From assembly GCA_025058915.1 (NCBI GenBank), contig JANXEC010000002.1, forward strand, positions 1-33,308: DNA of 33,308 nt, read 5' to 3'. The notes below the pieces were generated by a model, which ran no database searches, was not told the DNA's origin, and worked only from the letters and a program-made list of their open reading frames with translations. A program made the translations under genes and the position numbers. Positions 13,712-21,812 of this stretch are shown here, in pieces. Source of the stretch: Microcaldota archaeon. Lineage in GTDB: Archaea > Micrarchaeota > Micrarchaeia > Anstonellales > J096. The first letter of the stretch is position 1. Every line of letters begins with the position of its first letter.

Positions 13712-15957
13712 TCTGTATCCACCTTCGTATAGTTAATCGATGTATCTCTAGACATATCTCTATTCAGAGATATAACCATGTTCCATGATATATTTGTTTT
13801 GATTTTTTCATCGTGAGTTATGATAATGAACTGATCTATGTGCTCTAGATAGAGTTTATTGATATTATCAATCAAAGAATCTATCGCGCTTTCGTCTAGG
13901 TTATGGGTAGGTTCATCAAGTATCATTACTCTTAGGTTCTTTGTGACTAGTGATAGAATTGCCATTCTCAGGGCCAAAGCATACATAGTCTTCTCACCTC
14001 CACTCAATCTATCTGCAGTAACCTGATTATTACCTGATCTTATGACTAGAACATACCCTGAGTCTTCTACCTCTATCTTAGGATCTGAATACACACCAGA
14101 ATAGTACAGACTGTTCCAGTACATACTGAAATACATGTTGATCTTATTTATTAGATTCCTTCTCCTCCTGTTCTGTAGATCTTCCATCCTCATGTGTATC
14201 TCAATTAGCTCCTGAACTATCTTCCTGAGTATCTCGAGTCTTTCGCGTTTGGAATTGTATTCATTCACCTTTGTCTTCAGATAGTTTAGCCTCTGTTTGG
14301 AATCATCTATACTCTTATCATCTCTTTTCAGAGTTTCTTTGATTGCTCTGAGCTCACTACTGATCTTTACATATTCAGAATTCCAGGTGTTGTATCTGTT
14401 CTCATCTATATCTAATCTTTTGATCTCATCCAGGAGCTTTGCCCTTTCGAGACTCAGATCTTCCTTTCGCTTCCTCTTCTGTTCTATAAGATGTTTTGTT
14501 TCACTGAGAGATCTAAGTCTTTCTCTCTCACCTATTAAATCTTTCTCAGATACTTTAGGTTCGTCTGGAATATTGATCTGTCTCAATCTCTCCTGCCTAT
14601 TGTTGAGTTCGGTCTCGATGGATTTCAGTTTCTCATCTATAGCTCTGATGCTTGATTCTGAGTCTGATATTTTTGACTTAAGTGTTTCTATGGTAATATC
14701 TATCTCTCGGATTCTGTTCTGTGTATTTGAGTTCATTCTCTCAAGTTCCGAGTATCTGATGTATCCTAATACTGCAATTGGTAGGGCGATTGCAATTAGA
14801 TATGGATTAATAGAGGATAGGAGCAGGACAATCATAATACTTATCCCATATATCTGTATATTCCTATCCTGCAGAGGAGGAACAATCTTCAATTCTGATC
14901 TCTGTGTCTGCAGAGTTTGGATATTCTGAGTGTCTTGATCTATCTGCCGATAGATATTTTCTCTCTGAGATTTTAGTTCTTTGATAGATGATTCTATGTT
15001 CTCTACCTCTGTCTCTAACCTTATTCTTTCTTCTTTCAACTTTGTTATGTTCTCTATCGTAGAGCTGATTAATTCTATTTCTCTATCTATCTCCAGAATT
15101 CTTTGTTCTATTCTTTGAAATCCTCCTAATCTCTCTATGTCTTCTGTTATTCTCTTTATTTCCTCATCAATACTTTTGATCTGACCATCTATCCGGTTCA
15201 GTGTCTGTTTGGCATTCAAATACTTCTGATACCTATCTGTGATATTGCTCTCTTCTTTCTTCATCTGATCATATCTCACAGCAAGTTCGTTGTATTGTTT
15301 CTGATGTATCTCCCTATCGTTCTCATGGCTCTTGAGTCTCTCTAACTCTCTCTGGTATTCCTCTAGATCTTTTTTGTAACTATCTATGTTATTCGATAGC
15401 TCTTTGATTCTCTTCTCCCCTTCATTTATGATTCTTTTCAACATATCGATTCTACCTTGAAATTCCTCTATACCGAGTATTCTATCTAAGTATTCTTTGA
15501 TCTGTTTTGGCTGTAGATCCATTATCTGGTATATCCCATCCTGTGCTCCATAGAAAACATTTGCAAATATAGACTCATCTACGTTCAGTAATTTCAATAC
15601 TATATTTCTTACCTCATTATCATTCTCAGATATCTTCTTGTCATCAACATACATAATCACTCTTTCTGGTTTGTTCCTGGACAGAATTCTGGTTATTTTG
15701 CATTTCCTATTATTGATTGCGAATTCCACCTCCACAGTGGCAGTATCAGATCCATCTCTGATATATTCCTTCTTTGTTGTCCTATTTATTTTTCTGTATC
15801 CCTCCCTTATCTCTCCAAACAATCCATAAACTATTCCTTCTATTATACTAGTCTTCCCTGATCCATTCTTACCATGTATGAGTATCTTACCCTTTCTGAA
15901 TTGGATCTGTGTGTCCTTATGGGACATCCAATTCTTAAGTGTGATCTTTGTTATCAT
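13708..15957 (-). CDS. Rad50/SbcC-type SMC-like ATPase with a central membrane hairpin instead of a zinc hook
   Basis: 749 aa, shorter than canonical archaeal Rad50 (about 850-1000). The N-terminal ATPase half has Walker A HGKNGSGKTSIIEGIVYGLFG (29-48) and the Q-loop region GAQDGIYQIMDL (138-148). The C-terminal half has the signature LSGGEKTMYALALRMAI (651-667), Walker B RVMILDEPTHNLDE (676-689) and the H-loop IIITHDEKI. Between them run two long coiled-coil arms, about 170-360 and 402-600. The apex, where Rad50 has CxxC, holds a 34-residue hydrophobic stretch (about 367-400) with Asn-Pro in the middle. The only cysteine is Cys86, so no zinc hook can form. Bacterial YhaN-type proteins also carry membrane segments within such coils. 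Inferred role: membrane-tethered DNA repair or DNA organisation. Four-base overlaps on both sides bind it to its neighbours. Confidence 0.88.
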   Translation of the reverse strand: MITKITLKNWMSHKDTQIQFRKGKILIHGKNGSGKTSIIEGIVYGLFGEIREGYRKINRTTKKEYIRDGSDTATVEVEFAINNRKCKITRILSRNKPERVIMYVDDKKISENDNEVRNIVLKLLNVDESIFANVFYGAQDGIYQIMDLQPKQIKEYLDRILGIEEFQGRIDMLKRIINEGEKRIKELSNNIDSYKKDLEEYQRELERLKSHENDREIHQKQYNELAVRYDQMKKEESNITDRYQKYLNAKQTLNRIDGQIKSIDEEIKRITEDIERLGGFQRIEQRILEIDREIELISSTIENITKLKEERIRLETEVENIESSIKELKSQRENIYRQIDQDTQNIQTLQTQRSELKIVPPLQDRNIQIYGISIMIVLLLSSINPYLIAIALPIAVLGYIRYSELERMNSNTQNRIREIDITIETLKSKISDSESSIRAIDEKLKSIETELNNRQERLRQINIPDEPKVSEKDLIGERERLRSLSETKHLIEQKRKRKEDLSLERAKLLDEIKRLDIDENRYNTWNSEYVKISSELRAIKETLKRDDKSIDDSKQRLNYLKTKVNEYNSKRERLEILRKIVQELIEIHMRMEDLQNRRRRNLINKINMYFSMYWNSLYYSGVYSDPKIEVEDSGYVLVIRSGNNQVTADRLSGGEKTMYALALRMAILSLVTKNLRVMILDEPTHNLDESAIDSLIDNINKLYLEHIDQFIIITHDEKIKTNISWNMVISLNRDMSRDTSINYTKVDTE
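14758..14859 (-). other. Hydrophobic two-helix hairpin at the apex of the Rad50-like coiled coil
   Basis: Codes residues 367-400. First segment: IYGISIMIVLLLSS; turn INPY; second segment: LIAIALPIAVLGYIRY. It contains no charged residues over some 31 positions, flanked by Arg/Asp on one side and Arg/Glu/Arg on the other. It sits at the midpoint of the protein (375 of 749), where the two coil arms must fold back on each other. Confidence 0.8.
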
Positions 15958-16691
15958 ATCTTTCTAATCGACAGAGAGAATTTATTAAAGTATAGGTTTG
16001 CTCCTAGTATTATCATAAAAGGTAGTAAGAAAAAAGTGTTTATGAACAGCATCACGTATCTTGAGATCTCCAGAGGGAATAATAGATCTAATAAGAACAA
16101 TATAGCTATGTAAAATACTATCCCCACTACTGCATACATAAACGGATATAATGCTAATTCTCTCCTAAATAGCAATAATTTCCTGATAGCAGTGTCAAAG
16201 TCAACTCCCTCTATGACGATTGCATACGGTATGAATAGAATTACATAATTCATTATCAAGAATACAACAGATATGTAAAAAGTATCAATAGACAACACAT
16301 ATGCAAATATAGTGATATTGAATTGTATCAGGAACCATACTAGAAGGAATTTATACACCTCTGGATAGGAATTGAGGATCTGTTTTATGAATAGATTCCT
16401 AGAGAGTTCTTCACTCCTGTACTCTCTGGTCGCAATTGTCAGAGTCACAAAAACTAATGTGTATATTCCCATAACTAGCAAAAACACCATAAGAGGTAAT
16501 ACCAATCCGAATAGATCTATCTCAGTTATCTTTGATATCCTCAAGAATATTCCTGTAACTGAAATATAAATATAATCATCAAACAGAAACAGAAGCACTA
16601 GAATACTAAGCAGAATCACAATACCTGATAGAGCCACTAGATCTAATCCTGTTCTGTATACATTCCATGAACTCCTGAGCTCGAAGAGCAT
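15954..16691 (-). CDS. Polytopic membrane protein, first gene of the Rad50-like operon
   Basis: 245 aa with about six membrane helices (roughly 17-38, 58-84, 110-134, 136-162, 178-202 and 208-232). Between helices four and five lies VIEGVDFDTAIRKLLLFRREL, a basic amphipathic loop of the kind seen in archaeal DUF4013-like and glycerophosphodiester-phosphodiesterase-like membrane domains. There is no catalytic motif. Start: ATG at 16689-16691, with a TTTAAA box centred about 24 bases upstream, giving a leaderless transcript. The stop overlaps the ATPase start by four bases. Given the hairpin in the ATPase, this protein could be its membrane dock; that is inference. Confidence 0.78.
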   Translation of the reverse strand: MLFELRSSWNVYRTGLDLVALSGIVILLSILVLLFLFDDYIYISVTGIFLRISKITEIDLFGLVLPLMVFLLVMGIYTLVFVTLTIATREYRSEELSRNLFIKQILNSYPEVYKFLLVWFLIQFNITIFAYVLSIDTFYISVVFLIMNYVILFIPYAIVIEGVDFDTAIRKLLLFRRELALYPFMYAVVGIVFYIAILFLLDLLFPLEISRYVMLFINTFFLLPFMIILGANLYFNKFSLSIRKI

Positions 16692-16710
16692 ATCTATATT
16701 TAAAGCTTAG

Positions 16711-16722
16711 GGTTTAAAAATA
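16711..16722. promoter_or_regulatory. Shared TATA box between the Rad50-like operon and PDO
   Basis: GGTTTAAAAATA with TTTAAA at 16713-16718 is centred almost midway between the minus-strand ATG (16691) and the plus-strand ATG (16738). A second TTTAAATATA at 16697-16706 (minus sense) is too close to its ATG to act as the box. On the plus side, GGTGAG at 16727-16732 is a Shine-Dalgarno-like site for PDO. Confidence 0.5.
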
Positions 16723-16737
16723 ATCAGGTGAGAATAT

Positions 16738-17403
16738 ATGGCACTTTTGGATGAGGAAACAAAGAAAGCAATAAAGGATTACCTATCGAAGATGAGAGAT
16801 GTGGTAGAATTGGTTGTTGTGATAGATAGAAACTCTAAGAATTGCATGTATTGTGATGAGATCAAACAGCTGTTCGTTGAACTGGATGAGCTCAAAGTTC
16901 CGAAACTCAAGATCAAGTTGATTGAGAAATATGATGATAATGTCAAAGTATCTTACGATATATCTCCTGATCAGGTTCCTATAATTCTGATCAGAAACCC
17001 TAACATAAAAGCCTATATCGCATATAGAGGGATTCCTGCAGACCATGAATTTGGATTGTTCCTTGAGACTATTCTAGAGGTATCTACAGGACATGTTCAT
17101 CTATCTGAGGATCAGATCAATAAGGTCAAGAACATAAAGGAGAGTGTTAAGATAGATGTGTATGTAACACCTTCCTGTCCATACTGCCCTGCAGCGGTGG
17201 CATCTGCATACATGCTTGCTATGATAAATCCAAACATCAAGGCATATGCAGTGGAGGCAACAGAATTTCCAGAGGAGAGTAATAGATATAGAATAAGAGC
17301 AGTGCCTACTGTAGTAATAAATAATGGGCAGAATAGGTTTGAGGGAGCATTACCTATAGATAGGTTCATTGCAAAGATAGAGGAGACTCTATCTAAAAAA
17401 TGA
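16738..17403 (+). CDS. Protein disulfide oxidoreductase (PDO), two glutaredoxin/thioredoxin-fold units
   Basis: 221 aa, the standard PDO length. The N-terminal unit has CMYC (Cys36, Cys39) after VVVIDRNSKN; the C-terminal unit has CPYC (Cys147, Cys150) after VDVYVTPS and ends with the cis-Pro strand IRAVPTVVINN. PDO is widespread in hyperthermophiles, where it makes, isomerises or reduces protein disulfides in the cytoplasm. CMYC in the first unit is not the common CxxC of Pyrococcus (CQYC), but the motif is intact. No signal peptide. ATGA overlap with TyrRS. Candidate clients nearby are the Cys-repeat lipoprotein and the paired-Cys array proteins. Confidence 0.9.
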   Translation: MALLDEETKKAIKDYLSKMRDVVELVVVIDRNSKNCMYCDEIKQLFVELDELKVPKLKIKLIEKYDDNVKVSYDISPDQVPIILIRNPNIKAYIAYRGIPADHEFGLFLETILEVSTGHVHLSEDQINKVKNIKESVKIDVYVTPSCPYCPAAVASAYMLAMINPNIKAYAVEATEFPEESNRYRIRAVPTVVINNGQNRFEGALPIDRFIAKIEETLSKK

Positions 17404-18437
17404 GTATTGAGACCAGGCTAAATCTCATAAGGAGAAGACCAACAGAGGAGATAGTTAACGAAGAGTCTCTAATACAGAGACTATCCACTGGAGGTAGGAT
17501 AAAACACTATATCGGATTTGAAGTCTCTGGATTGATACATCTAGGTACTGTATCAACTCTCCTGAAGATCCAAGATCTCAGGAGAGCTGGCGTGGATGTG
17601 AATATATTCATAGCAGATTATCATAGTTGGATAAATCGCAAATTCGGAGGAGATCTGGAACTCATAAGGAAGATTGCTAATGAATATTTCAAACCATTCC
17701 TGGAGGCTCTAGGTATAGAGGCTAATTACATCATGGCATCTGAACTCTATGACAATGAATACTGGAAGATGGTTATACAGATAGGTAATTCTAGCACTGT
17801 GAGCAGAGTCAGGAGAACCCTAACGATAATGGGTAGGGAAGATGCCGATAGTAATCCTGTATCTTTCTTTATTTATCCTCTCATGCAGGCTGCAGATATA
17901 TTTAGATTGGATGTAGATATTGCTCATGCGGGTATGGATCAGAGAAAAGTACACATGCTTGCTATCGATGTGGCAAAGAAGATAGGCAAGCCTGAGCCCA
18001 TATGTTTACACACCCATCTTATACCTGCACTGGATTATGATGGTAGGATGGATATAGTTGATGCTAAGATGAGTAAGAGCAAGGAGGGAGGGGCCATATT
18101 CATACATGATTCTGAAGAACAGATCAAGGAGAAAATTTCTAAGGCATATGCTCCACAGAGGACACTTGAGAACAATGTGGTTTATGAGATCTTGAAATGG
18201 ATGCTTGTGAGAGATGATACTGAAGAGTTTACTATTCATAGAGACATGAAATTCGGAGGGGATATAACTATCACAATCCCAGAGTTTGAGAGACTCTATA
18301 CTGAAGGTAAAATACATCCTGCAGATGTAAAGAGATACGTGTATGAGAGACTGGTTGAGATGCTCAGGCCTGCAAGAGAGTTGACAGAGAGAAAGAGAGA
18401 ATTGGTTGAGTTTGTGAAGGCTGCCAGAACAAGGTAA
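17400..18437 (+). CDS. tyrS: Tyrosyl-tRNA synthetase, archaeal type
   Basis: 345 aa. YIGFEVSGLIHLGT (37-50) gives the HIGH-like signature, GMDQRKVHMLA (178-188) is the tyrosine-binding region, and DAKMSKSKEGGAI carries KMSKS at 223-227. The compact archaeal/eukaryotic TyrRS form lacks the bacterial S4 domain, as expected. It attaches tyrosine to tRNA-Tyr in the cytoplasm. Start overlaps the PDO stop by four bases. The following S19e gene has its own TATA box beginning at the TyrRS stop codon. Confidence 0.94.
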   Translation: MSIETRLNLIRRRPTEEIVNEESLIQRLSTGGRIKHYIGFEVSGLIHLGTVSTLLKIQDLRRAGVDVNIFIADYHSWINRKFGGDLELIRKIANEYFKPFLEALGIEANYIMASELYDNEYWKMVIQIGNSSTVSRVRRTLTIMGREDADSNPVSFFIYPLMQAADIFRLDVDIAHAGMDQRKVHMLAIDVAKKIGKPEPICLHTHLIPALDYDGRMDIVDAKMSKSKEGGAIFIHDSEEQIKEKISKAYAPQRTLENNVVYEILKWMLVRDDTEEFTIHRDMKFGGDITITIPEFERLYTEGKIHPADVKRYVYERLVEMLRPARELTERKRELVEFVKAARTR

Positions 18438-18446
18438 ATTTAAAAA
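18435..18446 (+). promoter_or_regulatory. TATA box of the S19e-PDCD5 operon
   Basis: TAAATTTAAAAAC runs from the TyrRS stop codon. TTTAAA at 18439-18444 is centred about 29 bases before the ATG at 18471, fitting leaderless transcription and supporting that ATG over the upstream TTG at 18450. Confidence 0.6.
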
Positions 18447-18470
18447 CTCTTGTATGGTCTAAAATTAAAC

Positions 18471-18869
18471 ATGCATGTAGTTGAAACCAGAGCAGATCTA
18501 CTGATCAGAAAGTTAGCTGAGAGACTCAAGGGTGAACTACCCAAACCAGAATGGGTGGATTATGTTAAGGCAGGGGTGTATGCGGAGAGACCTCCTGAGA
18601 GCGAGGATTTCTGGTGGATCAGAGCTGCAGCTATCATGAGAAAACTATATCTCAATGGATCTATAGGGGTGAGTAGGATGAGAAGGCTGTATGGTAAGAG
18701 GAAGAAGAGGGGGGTAAAGCCAGAACACAGATATCCAGCAGGAGGTAAGATAATAAGAAATATATTTCAGGGTCTTGAGAGGCTTGGTTATGTTAAGAGA
18801 ACTGAGAGAGGGAGAGAACTTACTGGGAAAGGGAGAGCTCTCTTGGATGAACTGGCTAAAGGACTATGA
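18471..18869 (+). CDS. rps19e: Ribosomal protein S19e (eS19)
   Basis: 132 aa from the ATG at 18471 (MHVVETRADLL). Family features are PEWVDYVKAGVYAERPPESEDFWWIRAAAIMRKLY, then the basic GVSRMRRLYGKRKKRGVKPEH, and RNIFQGLERLGYVKR with a winged-helix C-terminal end (LTGKGRALLDEL). eS19 is a small-subunit head protein found only in archaea and eukaryotes. A weaker TTG start at 18450 adds seven residues, but would leave no room for the TATA box. It overlaps the PDCD5 gene by four bases, the standard archaeal pairing; the L39e and L31e genes that often follow are absent here. Confidence 0.95.
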   Translation: MHVVETRADLLIRKLAERLKGELPKPEWVDYVKAGVYAERPPESEDFWWIRAAAIMRKLYLNGSIGVSRMRRLYGKRKKRGVKPEHRYPAGGKIIRNIFQGLERLGYVKRTERGRELTGKGRALLDELAKGL

Positions 18870-19147
18870 AAACAGACGATCCAGAGAATCAGGATCAGAA
18901 CAAACTCGTAGAGGAAATAAAACTGAAGAGATTTCTGTCTCAAGCACTATCTCCAGAAGCATATAGCAGGTTGATGAATGTTAAGGTTGCCAATCCAGAG
19001 TTGTTCCAGAGAGCATCTGCTTTGATAATACAGTATTACTCGAGATATCACAAGAGGATAGACGAGAGAGAATTGATAGAGCTACTGAAACAGATCATAG
19101 GGAGAGATGATAGTGATAGGGGAGGTATAATAATAAGGAGAAAGTGA
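18866..19147 (+). CDS. PDCD5/TFAR19-family DNA-binding protein
   Basis: 93 aa. FLSQALSPEAYSRLMNVKVANPELFQRASALIIQYY is the conserved core of the archaeal PDCD5-related family, followed by IDERELIELLKQI and a basic tail (GGIIIRRK). Known members are small helical-bundle double-stranded-DNA-binding proteins; the true cellular role in archaea is still unclear. ATGA overlap with S19e as in many archaea. The next gene, first of the membrane-protein array, has its own promoter. Confidence 0.92.
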   Translation: MKTDDPENQDQNKLVEEIKLKRFLSQALSPEAYSRLMNVKVANPELFQRASALIIQYYSRYHKRIDERELIELLKQIIGRDDSDRGGIIIRRK

Positions 19148-19149
19148 TG

Positions 19150-19163
19150 ATTTTTTAAAAAGT
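19150..19163 (+). promoter_or_regulatory. TATA box of the six-gene membrane-protein operon
   Basis: ATTTTTTAAAAAGT, with TTTAAA at 19154-19159, is centred about 27 bases before the ATG at 19184, so transcription is probably leaderless. Later genes of the array follow with gaps of 0-1 base or an overlap and no further TATA box, so this promoter probably serves all six. Confidence 0.6.
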
Positions 19164-19183
19164 GTTCTAAATAATAAAAATAG

Positions 19184-20722
19184 ATGGGGGTAATAGATAT
19201 AATTTTGCTCAATATACCAATGCTTGCAATAGGTTTAGGTATTGGTATATCTATATCGGTAATGATGTATTTCTATAATGTTATATTCAACAAAGACCAA
19301 GCAAAAGCACTCGATACAACCAAAGATGTTCTCATAATTGTACTATATATAGCCATGCTGTTTGTTATAGATGGATTCTACGGAATGTTTCTATCGAGTT
19401 GGTTAGGGATAAGTGCAACATCTTCAAGTGGCCTCAGAATCGCAGAGGCGGTTATATACAAAGACATAGACAAATTCAGAGAGACATTGTTCTATATCTA
19501 CATAACTGATTTCCTGTTCAGTCTAGCAGGATCTTTCAATGCTCACTTACATGTTGGCCTGAACCCAGAGCAGAGCAAACTATCTGGATCATCCATAATC
19601 AGAGGATTGGCAGGTCCATTTGCCAGTATGATGGGAGGGAAGGCTGCAGTGGATCCGTACAAAGCAGACATATCGATCGATCTTATGGGTAAGATGGGAT
19701 CTAGTATTCAGTTGCTCTACAATGCATCATATGGATTGTTCCTGGTATTAGTATATAAATACATCAAATTAACAGTAATCACCTATTTGCCTCTGATTAT
19801 GTCTATATTTATACCCATGGCCCTGGTGTTGTTGTTCATCCCTATCACTAGAAAGGTAGGTCTCACTATCATAGGTTTGGCAATAACCCTCTACTATCTC
19901 TTCCCAGTCTTCATTATATACTCAGACACTGTTCTTAGGAGGATGCCTGATTTTGATCATAGATACATATCATCGTACATATCCCCTACAATCGTAGAAT
20001 TTCTAGATAGATCCTATTCACCTAACAATCCATCACAGAGTATAGGATATAAATATGCATTTCTGGAGAGGGAAAGAAGAATTGCAAGTGTGATGAATGA
20101 TTATGTGTTCCTGGAGCAAGATACTAGTAACATTATGGAACCTGATAAGAATAATATTTTAGCCAACAGAACCAAAGAGGGCATGGGTATTATGTATGTA
20201 TATTCCTTCGTTGATGCACAATCTGTATGTGAGAGGAATGTTTATGACACAGAGGTTTGTAAGGAGTACCAAACACAGAATGTAGGGGATTTCAGATCAG
20301 AAAACGCATTAGCTCCTGTGGGATCTTTCTACATGAATGTTGTAAAGTATTCTGGATTGGTTAGGATGAGTGCTGGGTTGGCAGAATTGTCTAAGGTTAT
20401 CAAAGGAACTACTCCCCTGACTATGATCATAGGGAGTATGCTGGGGATCGCTTTGAACATTCTCTCATTTGCACTGTATGCAAGTATGCTCCTACCTATA
20501 CCTGGTCTATCGCAGATACTCTATGGATTCTTGGGTATTCCATTCTTACCATTCCTACTCTTCAAGACTGCACTGGAGGCAGCTCTGATAGCATACAAAG
20601 TTATTATATATGGATCAATTACTATCTTTTTAGATATATTTCTCATAATAACAGGCTACAGAGCAGTGGCATCTGTGATAGGGGCCGAACAGAGAATATT
20701 AGGATTGGAGAAGGTGTTGTAG
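19184..20722 (+). CDS. Array membrane protein 1 (largest paralogue)
   Basis: 512 aa, about eight or nine membrane helices. The shared core motif is at about residues 208-245: SIFIPMALVLLFIPITRKVG, then LTIIGLAITLYYLFP. It is the only copy with Leu-Phe instead of Leu-Arg before the PIT step. A large soluble loop (about 250-395) follows, including MEPDKNN (also present in array protein 2) and one cysteine pair, Cys349 and Cys359, ten residues apart. The C-terminus has several helices and ends GAEQRILGLEKVL. Function unknown; by topology it could be a channel or scaffold subunit. Leaderless start after its own TATA box; the next gene begins directly after the stop. Confidence 0.8.
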   Translation: MGVIDIILLNIPMLAIGLGIGISISVMMYFYNVIFNKDQAKALDTTKDVLIIVLYIAMLFVIDGFYGMFLSSWLGISATSSSGLRIAEAVIYKDIDKFRETLFYIYITDFLFSLAGSFNAHLHVGLNPEQSKLSGSSIIRGLAGPFASMMGGKAAVDPYKADISIDLMGKMGSSIQLLYNASYGLFLVLVYKYIKLTVITYLPLIMSIFIPMALVLLFIPITRKVGLTIIGLAITLYYLFPVFIIYSDTVLRRMPDFDHRYISSYISPTIVEFLDRSYSPNNPSQSIGYKYAFLERERRIASVMNDYVFLEQDTSNIMEPDKNNILANRTKEGMGIMYVYSFVDAQSVCERNVYDTEVCKEYQTQNVGDFRSENALAPVGSFYMNVVKYSGLVRMSAGLAELSKVIKGTTPLTMIIGSMLGIALNILSFALYASMLLPIPGLSQILYGFLGIPFLPFLLFKTALEAALIAYKVIIYGSITIFLDIFLIITGYRAVASVIGAEQRILGLEKVL

Positions 20723-21811
20723 ATGGGTTCTATCCTAGGGAGTCTAGGTACATTCACCATGACATTAATAGGAATAGTAGTAGTGTATATGGTATTACTT
20801 TATGTTCTATCTAGACTGGCTAAGAATGAGGAGTGGAACCAGAATTTCAAGATAGAATTCAAACAGCTCCTCCTGAGTATTATGATATATGTAAGTATAT
20901 TTGGAATATCAAACGCAGTGCATCAACTGTATTCAACGTATTCTGTAGGTACAGATCTTTTCAGTTTCATATCAACCCAACTCATAATGATGTTGAAGAA
21001 CCTGCAATTCTATGCCTCTCATCTCATGCTATCTGCTAGTATGATGAAAATGTATGGAGAGTTTACAAATATAGGTTATCCACATGGATCATATGGATCT
21101 GCAAGGTTAGTAGCTTTCCCTGGGATTGATCTGTTGGCATCTGTAACGTTTCAGATAAGAGATATCATAATGATAGCTACGGGTGGATTGGTGGTTCAGT
21201 CCGTGGCTATGGATCTGATCAGAAACTTAGCCCTTACAGTGGTATTACCCATAGGCGTTATACTTAGAATATTACCCATCACGAGACAGTTTGGTAATGA
21301 GATGATAGGTCTGAGTGTAGCGATGTACCTCATATTACCTCTGATGTATTTTGTTTTTCTTAACACAATTGCAGAGATCAGCGATGATAGAGGAGGATTC
21401 ATGAAGAGATTCACAAACCAATATCTAGGTCTGAATTCTAATGACGTAATAGAACCAGACAAGATATTTGTGAACCTCATGAATAATAAATCCAATAATG
21501 GCATTGAACAGGGAGAGAGAACTCTGAAGGACTATTTCGATACATACTACAAGAGAGAGATCGACAGAGAGATTCAGGAGAAAACATCAACTCCTGATGA
21601 AATATACAGAACTTTTGAAGTCTACATGACAATCAGTCTGATCCAATCTAGCTTTGTGATAACTCTACCCATACAGTTCCTATTCATGTATTCTCTGTAT
21701 CTATATGCATCTGGATTTCTAGTGTTTGGTTTCGGTTTGCCTGGATTTGCTCTAGCAATAACACTGACCGCTGCAAAGAGCATAAGAGATTCACTAGAGA
21801 GGTTGGTATAA
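20723..21811 (+). CDS. Array membrane protein 2
   Basis: 362 aa with about seven helices. Core motif at about 173-208: VVLPIGVILRILPITRQFG, then NEMIGLSVAMYLILP. A soluble loop of about 90 residues follows and includes IEPDKIF, matching the EPDK of array protein 1, so these two are probably the closest pair. It has no cysteine. C-terminal helices end KSIRDSLERLV. Start ATG directly abuts the stop codon of gene 1. Function unknown. Confidence 0.8.
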   Translation: MGSILGSLGTFTMTLIGIVVVYMVLLYVLSRLAKNEEWNQNFKIEFKQLLLSIMIYVSIFGISNAVHQLYSTYSVGTDLFSFISTQLIMMLKNLQFYASHLMLSASMMKMYGEFTNIGYPHGSYGSARLVAFPGIDLLASVTFQIRDIIMIATGGLVVQSVAMDLIRNLALTVVLPIGVILRILPITRQFGNEMIGLSVAMYLILPLMYFVFLNTIAEISDDRGGFMKRFTNQYLGLNSNDVIEPDKIFVNLMNNKSNNGIEQGERTLKDYFDTYYKREIDREIQEKTSTPDEIYRTFEVYMTISLIQSSFVITLPIQFLFMYSLYLYASGFLVFGFGLPGFALAITLTAAKSIRDSLERLV

Positions 21812-21812
21812 G

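Noticed and set aside
14297..14929. Open frame of 210 codons on the plus strand within the Rad50-like gene
   Set aside because: It lies opposite the coiled-coil and hairpin coding sequence. Its Ser/Leu-rich product is the expected antisense reading of Arg/Glu/Ile-rich codons; there is no promoter or ribosome binding site.
18450..18470. TTG start for S19e
   Set aside because: It would begin within six bases of the TATA box. The ATG at 18471 gives the standard S19e N-terminus.
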